DNA of 64,000 bases from Glaciecola sp964446865. GTDB taxonomy: Bacteria; Pseudomonadota; Gammaproteobacteria; Enterobacterales; Alteromonadaceae. Location of the stretch: contig CAYURD010000008.1 of the NCBI GenBank assembly GCA_964446865.1, positions 8,918 through 72,917 on the forward strand, read 5' to 3'. The position numbers and the translations under genes were made by a program. Of the stretch, positions 17,863-25,452 are shown piece after piece. The notes under the pieces were generated by a model. That model was given only the letters and a program-made list of their open reading frames with translations. It was not told where the DNA came from and made no database searches. Numbering within the stretch: the stretch's first letter is position 1; each line of letters opens with the position of its first letter.

Positions 17863-18809
17863 TTGTCCTTTATTAAGGGGTCAACCTTATCATTAACAAA
17901 GCTAAATATTTCTTGATAAATGGTTTGAAACTGCTCATCTGTAAAGCCTAAATGGCGACCATCTTTAAGCACAACCAGCTTATTAACGACACCGTATTTA
18001 TCTAATTTTTTGTGTAATTTTTCAGACTGGCTCATTGGCACAACTTGATCAGCCGTTCCATGAATGCTGATGACAGGTGCAGATGAATGCGTGACATAAT
18101 GAATAGGTGAATACTCGCTATACAATTTTGCTAGTAATTGTTCATTATTATTAGCCCAGCGCGTCACAAAGTTCCATGCATCCTTGTCTTTTTGACGAAT
18201 AAACGCTTCCTGCGATTTAATGTCGCTTATTCCAAACCAGTTTACGATTGCTTTTATCTTGAGTTTATTACCGACATAGGCCTTGTGCATCGGCGCCGAT
18301 GTATTTACAAGCCCAGACAATAATGCAAGATGGCCGCCCGCTGAGTCACCGGAGATCACCAAATTAGAAAGGTCTATCGAATAGTCCTTTGCGTTTTCTA
18401 CCACCCACTTAAGCGCAAGTAGCACATCATCAGCGGCCTGCGGCGCAGTGCCCTCTCCCGATCTGTATTCAATATTAACAGCGTTCCAGCCCCGTTGTAT
18501 AAATGGCATGAGGGCCCACTGCACTGATTCTTTAGAGCCCCCCATCCATGCACCGCCATGAATATAAATAAACGTAGGTCGTTGCGTTTTAGTGCGAGTA
18601 AAGTACTCGTTAGGGCCTTTCCATATACCATGATAATAGACATCAAGTTTTTGCCTGTCTTCGCTGCCATAAGCGATGTCCAGTTTGTTTCCATGACGAT
18701 GGGCCCAAAACTCAGAAGACGCATCGTTATTATGCGCATCTGAGTTTTCTGCAGGAAAAAAGAGCAGTGTTATTGATATTAAAAATAATGCTAGTGCTTT
18801 ACTAAACAT
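17859..18809 (-). CDS. Alpha/beta-hydrolase, BD-FAE/HSL-like esterase, exported
   Basis: A 316-residue alpha/beta-hydrolase with a signal peptide (about 1-25). It has an HGGAW oxyanion motif at 84-88, the nucleophile elbow G-D-S156-A-G-G, an HGTADQVVP acid region and a GRHLGF histidine, so a full Ser-Asp-His triad. The layout matches the hormone-sensitive-lipase and bifunctional feruloyl/acetyl-xylan esterase-like group often found in polysaccharide loci. It would remove acyl groups from glycan fragments in the periplasm. Red-algal galactans are not generally acetylated, so its true substrate is uncertain. It lies 33 bp after the GH86 gene and overlaps the GH29 gene by 4 bp. Confidence 0.85.
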   Translation of the reverse strand: MFSKALALFLISITLLFFPAENSDAHNNDASSEFWAHRHGNKLDIAYGSEDRQKLDVYYHGIWKGPNEYFTRTKTQRPTFIYIHGGAWMGGSKESVQWALMPFIQRGWNAVNIEYRSGEGTAPQAADDVLLALKWVVENAKDYSIDLSNLVISGDSAGGHLALLSGLVNTSAPMHKAYVGNKLKIKAIVNWFGISDIKSQEAFIRQKDKDAWNFVTRWANNNEQLLAKLYSEYSPIHYVTHSSAPVISIHGTADQVVPMSQSEKLHKKLDKYGVVNKLVVLKDGRHLGFTDEQFQTIYQEIFSFVNDKVDPLIKDK

Positions 18810-18841
18810 GTCTATCCTTTAAAAAAATAACACTTTGGTTT

Positions 18842-21800
18842 CTAGTCAACAATTTCTGTTACGCGTAGATTATCCAAATAATAATCAATTGGCTCGCCAG
18901 AAAAACTAAAGACTCCCATAAACCCGGGTCGAATAGAACCGTCATCATTAACCGGCCATGATTGCTCGGGTACTTCAACTGAAAGCGTTGTCCACTCTTG
19001 ATTGCGCACTTGCCACCACTTTTGACCGCTTCCATCAAAATTTTCGGCATGTAGCAAGCGAATAAAGCCTGACATATTTCGATCAACATTTGATTTTATA
19101 TCGACTTCAATTCTAAACCGACGGTTACCGCCTTCACCAAACAAAGTAGGAACAAAAGCAGGCGACAAGTTAATACCTGCGCTACTTGAACCATCTCCGG
19201 TAACATGTAAACCAAAGCCGCTATTATTAGCCGCTTCAGGGCTCACGTTAAGTTGTACGCCGTCATTGTTGTTAAAGTGCGGGTCAAATGGTGCTAAAAC
19301 GCCATCTTCAAAATCAGTGTTGATGTTACCAAGCAGATTGTCGTCATATACAGTTAAATCTTCAATGACAACATCGTCTACATGCCACACTAAACCTTGG
19401 TCACGGAAAAATATAGACAAACGGTGGTCAAACGGGGATAAAGTGACGCCCGTAAACACTTTTTCAAACTGCTTCCACTGACCTATTTCTGACTTATGCA
19501 AGCCCCAAAAAGCAGGGCCAAACGGTGTAGCCTCGTAACCACCAGAAAACTTCTGGAAGACTAGTTGCCCACCTCTGAAATCACCGTTTCCAGTAAAGTT
19601 GTCTTCTACCAGTTTTGCCCAGAACGTTACCTTGATGGTTTTTTCTGCCAGTATTAAATCGTCACCCAGTAAATTCGGCGCGCTAAATAACACTGTGTTT
19701 CGGCTATCAGCGGGCGTGCGAACAACTGCAGCATAAGAGCTTTGACCAGCTTCACGGGAATCTACTCTTTCTACCGTAAAGTCACCGTCGCCGCCGGCTT
19801 CAAAATCACGTAAATCTCTAAATTCAAAACCTGCATTAGCACCCATCAAATTGTTAGGATCGGCAATTGGCGGGACAAATGGCGTAAGGACCTCAACGTT
19901 ATTAAGTACATGGCCGTCAACGGTCGTCGTGAAATTACCTCCGACCGCGCGTAGACCAGAAATAATACGATAGTTGCTACTAGGGCTTAGATCTTCTGCA
20001 AACGTTAAGGTGAGTTCTGTTGAACCCGCACCGGCTGGCACCGTAGTTTTTGTTATACGCTGAAAAGCACCATCTTTGTATAATTCAAACGCAACATCTC
20101 TGTCTTCATCACTTACATAATCAAGTTGTAAGGTAATAAAGTCGCGTGGTTCAAACGCTTGCAACTCTGCAGCATTGGTAATCACAATCGTATTACGCAA
20201 TGTCTGTTTGTCTTGCACGTTAAGGTTCATCGTATCGCTGAGCTGACCATCATAACTGGTCGCCGTAATCGCCACGCTGCCCGCTGACATCGGCGTGACA
20301 ACACCATTTTCGTCTACTTGCGCTACTGCAGGATTACTTGACGTCCACATTATCGAAGGCTGACTTGCATCTAGTGGCAATACCGCTGCGCGCAAACGAT
20401 GCGCTGCATCCAGATTAATATCACTGACGGGATGTTGAATACTAACGCTATCAACTGGCACATAAGTATCTATATACGGGGCATTTACTTCTAAAATCAA
20501 GGAGCTTAAATGACCGCCGCTATCAGGGAACTCGATTGCTACAGTATTATTTTGTTTTAAATATTTGGCTGGGATAGGAATATCAATTGCGCCAAAAAAT
20601 TCATCTCGCGTGATTTGGTCATAGCCTTTCCAATCATCAGGTACCGCAAAAGCATGGCCATTTACCCTTACGACAGCTTGTTTAGTCAGGTTATGTTCGC
20701 GCGCAATACTCATGCGTAATGTTGCATAATCCTCGCTATCGTTATAGCCGTTTTCGCCGTAATGCATTTGCAGTGCTTTTTGGCTTGCCGCCGAGCGCCC
20801 AACACGCGCTAGTAGCGCTCGATATTGCGGGCTACTTTGCCAAGAATCAGGATAACGCGCTTTAATGCGAGCAAATGAACGCTCTAGACTTCTGAGCGTA
20901 TTGGTAAGTCTGCGAATTTCGCGCACATTAATTGTATCTACCACGCTTTGGTCATAAATAGTATTAGCAGCGTAGACATCCGCAAAACTAATACTGCGTT
21001 GCTCAAGTTCAACATCAGTAAATGTGAAATCAATACTTGATGCAGAAGAGATTGGCTGCAAATGAACATCGCTATAATAAGTATCAATTCTGGCAGACTG
21101 GTTAGTTTGTAGCACATTTGAGTATTGATATTCTAATATCACTGTTTCGTGCGCATTTAAGGTCATTTGTGAAGGTGCTTGTTCAAGAAAGCCTTCACTC
21201 AAGGTTGCTACGCCTTCAACAGGCGTATCTAAACTTTTTTTCTTAACCGACACTAGCGTGTTTTGATTTTCGACAAAGTTAATGGCAACAGTTTTGGCTT
21301 CTTCTTCAAAATTGTTCAAGGCGACAAACAGTCTATTTCCATCAACAAAAGCTTGGACGGCTACGTCAGGATCATCATCTTGAACTTTAACTCGATAACC
21401 TTTTACATCAGACCATAGCTGATAAAACTTTGCTTTTTCAGTAGGCAAGTAATCAAGAACTTTACCAGAGACTATTTTTTCAGGATCTGGCCTAAAAACA
21501 GCAGGGTTATAAGGATTGAAATTTTCATCAAAAGCGAATGCCGAAATACCCGTTATAAAAGGAATAGAGGTTAATATACGATCATCTCGTTCCAGTAAGG
21601 AAAATAAAATATGGTTGATGGAACGCAAATCTTGCGCACTTTTTTCATCACTATACTCGACAGGATAACCAGTTGTAATACCGCCGTATTCTGTAATGGC
21701 ATGTGGTAAAACGTCGCTGCTAATTGCATAGCTGTACGTTTCGATCAAATCTAATATTGCTTCAGCATTGCTGCCCGAGCGCTGAGTACTTTGGCCTTCA

Positions 21801-22588
21801 ATATTTATTCCGTCATATAAATGGGTTGAATAAGCATCAATATACGGGCCCGCTCTATCCATAAACATTTTTTGGTTTTTATCGAAGTTATCAAACCCTC
21901 TAAGTTCAAATGACGGGAAAGCAGATGAATAACCGATTATTTTAGTATCGATATTTCGCTCATCAAAAGCTTGGCCTATTTCAGAGAACCAATCAGCCAT
22001 GCGCTCTTTTACAATTTGCCCTTGAGGCCCATTAAATGGCCCATCAACAAAATCTTGTGCATGCACAAAAGGCTCATTCATTGGTTCATAAAACTTGGGC
22101 TGCTTGCCGTCTGCATAGTTAAATTCAAAATAATCAGCTGCATATTGAGCACCCGTAATAGGGTCGTTCCCTTCTCCCATTACGTTAAAAGGATGGTCGG
22201 TCACCACAGTACGCGAAGACAAAAAAGGATAGGAAATTGCTGACTGCCTGCGTTCAATTTCAGCAGCACCACCAGCCATTGTCTGCTCTGTAGTTGGATA
22301 GTTAGTTCGCCCTCTTATCGCCCCAAAAGGACTAAAAAATTGACGCCCATAAGACGCGTTTAATTCATTTCGAATATATAAACGATCGATATTGGCCGCG
22401 CCAGGATCGCCCGCTGTCGAATGAATGTTAAAGTATTTGTCTCTTTGCAAGTTACTACTGTCACCAATAAACTGCTTAGTATTAAGATCGATGGTGACTG
22501 TGCCTGCGCCAGCGGCGCTACTTAAGCCTAAGGCGGAAGTGGCAACACATATTGCAATGGCCGTTTTGTTGAGTGTACGGTTTATCAT
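18842..22588 (-). CDS. GH86 beta-agarase/beta-porphyranase, multidomain secreted
   Basis: A 1248-residue endo-enzyme. A signal peptide (1 to about 28) is followed by a GH86 TIM barrel: the acid/base is E172 in FYEPMNEPFV and the nucleophile E300 in PHAITEYGG, with ASYGRQFFSPFG and YIDAYSTHLYDG between. Beta-sandwich domains follow (to about 720), then a bacterial Ig-like BIG2 domain (about 725-815: ITWTSS-type text seen as IMWTSSNPAVAQVDENGVV, then SAGSVAITATS). Two CBM4/9-like jelly rolls come last, each ending in a WHVDDVVIEDL or YYLDNLRVTEI strand. GH86 cuts beta-1,4 bonds in agarose or porphyran. It is the main depolymerase in this window and the second gene of a seven-gene minus-strand run. 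Agarase versus porphyranase cannot be decided from motif reading. Confidence 0.88.
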   Translation of the reverse strand: MINRTLNKTAIAICVATSALGLSSAAGAGTVTIDLNTKQFIGDSSNLQRDKYFNIHSTAGDPGAANIDRLYIRNELNASYGRQFFSPFGAIRGRTNYPTTEQTMAGGAAEIERRQSAISYPFLSSRTVVTDHPFNVMGEGNDPITGAQYAADYFEFNYADGKQPKFYEPMNEPFVHAQDFVDGPFNGPQGQIVKERMADWFSEIGQAFDERNIDTKIIGYSSAFPSFELRGFDNFDKNQKMFMDRAGPYIDAYSTHLYDGINIEGQSTQRSGSNAEAILDLIETYSYAISSDVLPHAITEYGGITTGYPVEYSDEKSAQDLRSINHILFSLLERDDRILTSIPFITGISAFAFDENFNPYNPAVFRPDPEKIVSGKVLDYLPTEKAKFYQLWSDVKGYRVKVQDDDPDVAVQAFVDGNRLFVALNNFEEEAKTVAINFVENQNTLVSVKKKSLDTPVEGVATLSEGFLEQAPSQMTLNAHETVILEYQYSNVLQTNQSARIDTYYSDVHLQPISSASSIDFTFTDVELEQRSISFADVYAANTIYDQSVVDTINVREIRRLTNTLRSLERSFARIKARYPDSWQSSPQYRALLARVGRSAASQKALQMHYGENGYNDSEDYATLRMSIAREHNLTKQAVVRVNGHAFAVPDDWKGYDQITRDEFFGAIDIPIPAKYLKQNNTVAIEFPDSGGHLSSLILEVNAPYIDTYVPVDSVSIQHPVSDINLDAAHRLRAAVLPLDASQPSIMWTSSNPAVAQVDENGVVTPMSAGSVAITATSYDGQLSDTMNLNVQDKQTLRNTIVITNAAELQAFEPRDFITLQLDYVSDEDRDVAFELYKDGAFQRITKTTVPAGAGSTELTLTFAEDLSPSSNYRIISGLRAVGGNFTTTVDGHVLNNVEVLTPFVPPIADPNNLMGANAGFEFRDLRDFEAGGDGDFTVERVDSREAGQSSYAAVVRTPADSRNTVLFSAPNLLGDDLILAEKTIKVTFWAKLVEDNFTGNGDFRGGQLVFQKFSGGYEATPFGPAFWGLHKSEIGQWKQFEKVFTGVTLSPFDHRLSIFFRDQGLVWHVDDVVIEDLTVYDDNLLGNINTDFEDGVLAPFDPHFNNNDGVQLNVSPEAANNSGFGLHVTGDGSSSAGINLSPAFVPTLFGEGGNRRFRIEVDIKSNVDRNMSGFIRLLHAENFDGSGQKWWQVRNQEWTTLSVEVPEQSWPVNDDGSIRPGFMGVFSFSGEPIDYYLDNLRVTEIVD

Positions 22589-22636
22589 AAAGTTGGCTCC
22601 GGATGGGATGCGTAATTTTTAAAGTGATGTTCGTGC

Positions 22637-23395
22637 CTAGTTGACTTTGTAAGACCTAAAGCCAAGCGTCAGCATAAAGATTGCTAATAATGCGCCAATA
22701 CTGGGTGCATTTACTGGACGATTAACATCAACTTGATCAACAAATAAACGGCTCGAAAACGTATTTGAGAATGAAGCAAAATCGGAACTAAAGAACAGTA
22801 GCTCTATCGAGCCATTGAAAGATTGGGCACTATTTGGGGCTAAACTCACGACTATATTTTGAGTATCTGAGGTGTTTTGGCTTACCCCATTAGCACTATC
22901 GGTATCGAATGACTCTACCGCTGAAAAGACTTCAATATCGTCCATGTCAAACAAGGAAATGAACATATCGATTGATGCAAAATCAATTAAATCATCTTGC
23001 GCAGAGACAAGAGACGCTTGTTCAAACTCAAACCCTAGGTCAATATCAACTGTGTAATCCAAGGTATTTTCAAAGCTAAAAGAAAAGTCATAGATGACGT
23101 TTTCGAAATCAACAAACGTATCGTTTGCACTAATAGAAGATGAAAGCTTAACGTCGTCTTCAAATAGATTAATTGCTGTACTACTATCTGAGGCTACGCC
23201 GTCGGCTATTACGACTTCTTCACTGCCTAAATTAACAGAGTCGTTCTGAGAAAGGTCAACTACGAAAGATTCAAGTTCATTAAAACCAAAATCCCCCTGA
23301 GAATTCACTCCTGCTGGAAGTGAGATAGGGGCTGCTTTTGCCGCCAAACTAAAAGAAAGTAACACACAAACATTTACAACATTTCTAAATTTCAT
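22637..23395 (-). CDS. Exported protein with PEP-CTERM-like sorting signal, first gene of the GH86 run
   Basis: A 252-residue protein with a signal peptide (KFRNVVNVCVLLSFSLAAKA). The body is beta-rich and low in Cys, with many D, S and F residues. The C-terminus has the three-part layout of a PEP-CTERM/exosortase tail: VNAPSIGALL, a hydrophobic stretch, then GFRSYKVN. The usual PEP triplet is replaced by NAPS, a variant seen in Alteromonadales. Such proteins are cleaved by exosortase-type systems and retained in the envelope or exopolymer. It stands 48 bp before GH86 and in the same direction. I do not recognise its function; a surface carbohydrate-binding role is possible. Confidence 0.72.
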   Translation of the reverse strand: MKFRNVVNVCVLLSFSLAAKAAPISLPAGVNSQGDFGFNELESFVVDLSQNDSVNLGSEEVVIADGVASDSSTAINLFEDDVKLSSSISANDTFVDFENVIYDFSFSFENTLDYTVDIDLGFEFEQASLVSAQDDLIDFASIDMFISLFDMDDIEVFSAVESFDTDSANGVSQNTSDTQNIVVSLAPNSAQSFNGSIELLFFSSDFASFSNTFSSRLFVDQVDVNRPVNAPSIGALLAIFMLTLGFRSYKVN

Positions 23396-23749
23396 TTACC
23401 TAAACATCTTATTCATATACAAAAAAGTATTTCTATATTTAAATCATTAAGGCGGAATTTGCAAATTTTTTACAAGACTGCAACATTAATTTTTAGTATG
23501 TAAATTCTTATTCTTCATTATATTCAAGGATTTAAAGAAAAGTTTATTTAATATAATATTTTTACTTATAAAAGATGATATTTGAATGTGAACAAATTTC
23601 ATTCTTTTATGGGCAAGTTGTTGTCTTGGATATTAGCATGGGTATAGATTGGCTAGCGCGGTGAAAAGTGATAGCACCATCGCTAAATGAAAAGAAGGGT
23701 CTTAACCATGCCCAGAAAGCTTCTTGGCATGGCTAATCAAGTTGATTAA
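23396..23749. promoter_or_regulatory. Intergenic region upstream of the GH86 run
   Basis: This 354-bp gap should contain the promoter of the seven-gene minus-strand run starting at 23395. It has a perfect 12-bp palindrome AATTTGCAAATT (23456-23467), about 60 bp from the start codon, which could be an operator. Near 23583 is an AATGTGAA half-site like that in front of the TonB receptor. The right part carries the terminator hairpin of the neighbouring gene. No gene was found. Confidence 0.4.
23702..23736 (-). terminator. Hairpin downstream of the small membrane protein gene
   Basis: CCATGCC at 23706-23712 pairs with GGCATGG at 23726-23732; outer bases TTA and TAA extend the stem with one mismatch. 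On the minus strand a moderately T-rich stretch (TTCTTTTC) follows some 15 bases later. It lies just past the stop of the gene at 23750. Confidence 0.55.
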
Positions 23750-24121
23750 TTAAGTACTTTGCGTAGTGGTCGTCAATGCTGGTACGTTTGAAAAAAGTAC
23801 AACCAACAACACCCCTGCTCCCATTACCCAATAATAAATTTTTGCGGTTAAATCAAAGCCAAAAATAAGCGGCGCTGCTAAGAAAAACACGGCGGCGGCT
23901 AAATCGAGCATTAGGTGAATTTTAAAACTAATCACCTTAGCTACACTATAGTGATAATTAGTGATAAGGCTATAAGCAATCAGCCCAATACCCGCTGCAA
24001 CCGACATGTACATCGCCAGCGGAGACTGCTCAGCTATGTTTAGCAGTAGTGGCAACGCAATCAATGCAGCTGCGGCTGCATAATCTAAAAGGCCGTGAAA
24101 TGTAGAGTTTATAAAACGCAT
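23750..24121 (-). CDS. Small four-helix membrane protein, SPW-repeat-like
   Basis: A 123-residue integral membrane protein. The ATG at 24121 has AGGA nine bases upstream and is chosen over one ten codons earlier. Four hydrophobic segments are visible (about 10-30, 37-57, 66-88, 92-112), with FHGLLDYAAAAALIALP, YHYSVAKVISFKIHLMLDLAAAVFFLAAP and FSNVPALTTT. The pattern resembles SPW-repeat proteins of unknown function. It has its own terminator and an upstream gap of about 300 bp, so it is monocistronic. There is no visible link with polysaccharide use. Confidence 0.7.
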   Translation of the reverse strand: MRFINSTFHGLLDYAAAAALIALPLLLNIAEQSPLAMYMSVAAGIGLIAYSLITNYHYSVAKVISFKIHLMLDLAAAVFFLAAPLIFGFDLTAKIYYWVMGAGVLLVVLFSNVPALTTTTQST

Positions 24122-24428
24122 AATAAATATTCCTATAAAAATTGTAAGCAACTCGACTTAATACAAGATGCCAGTATTGGTCTGAAATCTTGCCGAGCAT
24201 TTAGTTGATGATTAATACTTTTGATCAAAGCAAGTTCTCATAATCAATAAGTAGTTTGCTAAGACTGAATATACTATATGCCTATATTTTTGACTTATGT
24301 ATGACAAAACGTCCGCATTTTTTGCTCCATCGTACATAATTAATAAGATAACCTGTATTATCGTGTTTTATTTGCGATACTGCTTACTAGATTATTCTTC
24401 AAGTTGCAGTACACAGTAGGCACAATAA

Positions 24429-25376
24429 ATGGATGCAGTTAGCGACATACTAAATACATTAGAGTTTGATAGTTGTTTATATTTTACGACTGACTTTTCG
24501 CCGCCTTGGGCAATTAATGTGCCTAATTATCAAAGTGTTGTTCGCTTTCACTTGCTTACCTCTGGTCAGTGCTGGGTCAAAATAAACGGTAAAAGCGATT
24601 ATTTACGGCTTTCTGCTGGCGATATCATTGTTATTCCTCACGGTGCTTCGCATATTTTATCGGACAATCCGAACACCGAAGTTGTTGAGCTGGATGCTGC
24701 GCTTGATTTTAGTGGTTATAAAGGCGATGGCGTGTTTCAGTATGGCGGTGATAACACCACCAAGACAGAGTCAGATAAAGCACAGTTGGTTTGCGGTCAT
24801 TTTCAATTTGACGAGCGATTTAAACACGCATTAGTAGCCCAACTCCCTGATTTAATTCTGATTAGCAATCACGAAGCCATGAAATTCCCTTGGTTTACTG
24901 ATGCGCTTCGCGCACTTAGCTACGAGACTCAAACCAAGCGAATTGGCAACGAATCAATCATAAAACGTATTTCTGAAGTCATTTTTATCCATAGTATTCG
25001 TGTGTGGAGCGAACGAGAAAAGCATCAACAGAGCTTTTTACTTGCGCTGTCTGATGACAAAATTGGCAAAAGTCTTCAAGCTTTTCATGACGACCCCTCA
25101 AAGAAATGGAGTTTACAATCCCTCGCAAGCGAAGCTGGCCTGTCTCGAACACTTTATTCGCAACGATTTAAAGAACTAACTGGTGATTCGGTTATGCACT
25201 ATGTCACTCAGTGGCGAGCACAAAAAGCACAAAAGCTGCTGCTAGATAGTAAACAATCGGTTGAAGAAGTTGCTGAAAATATTGGCTACGACTCTTTAGC
25301 CGCATTTTCACGTATGTTCAAAAAACTCTTTGGCATTGGCCCAGGTAAATATAGACGAGACCATGGCGATAGTTAA
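24429..25376 (+). CDS. AraC-family regulator with N-terminal cupin sensor, second copy
   Basis: A 315-residue regulator with the same design as the one at 3894-4748. The N-terminal cupin has VRFHLLTSGQCWVKINGK and GDIIVIPHGASHIL. The C-terminal AraC DNA-binding domain has LASEAGLSRTLYSQRFKELTG and VEEVAENIGYDSLAAFSRMFKKLFGIGPGKYR. A 30-residue insertion in the sensor (KGDGVFQYGGDNTTKTESDK) sets it apart. It lies between the GH86 run and a GH129-like gene; it is convergent with the latter (77-bp gap). It could respond to a galactan sugar and control either unit, but this is only from position. Confidence 0.88.
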   Translation: MDAVSDILNTLEFDSCLYFTTDFSPPWAINVPNYQSVVRFHLLTSGQCWVKINGKSDYLRLSAGDIIVIPHGASHILSDNPNTEVVELDAALDFSGYKGDGVFQYGGDNTTKTESDKAQLVCGHFQFDERFKHALVAQLPDLILISNHEAMKFPWFTDALRALSYETQTKRIGNESIIKRISEVIFIHSIRVWSEREKHQQSFLLALSDDKIGKSLQAFHDDPSKKWSLQSLASEAGLSRTLYSQRFKELTGDSVMHYVTQWRAQKAQKLLLDSKQSVEEVAENIGYDSLAAFSRMFKKLFGIGPGKYRRDHGDS

Positions 25377-25452
25377 CATATGTTAAGGGCTATTAATTCG
25401 GGCCATTGTTTTGTGGCATTAGCAGTGCTTGACAAGCCCAGTCGTTTTACCA

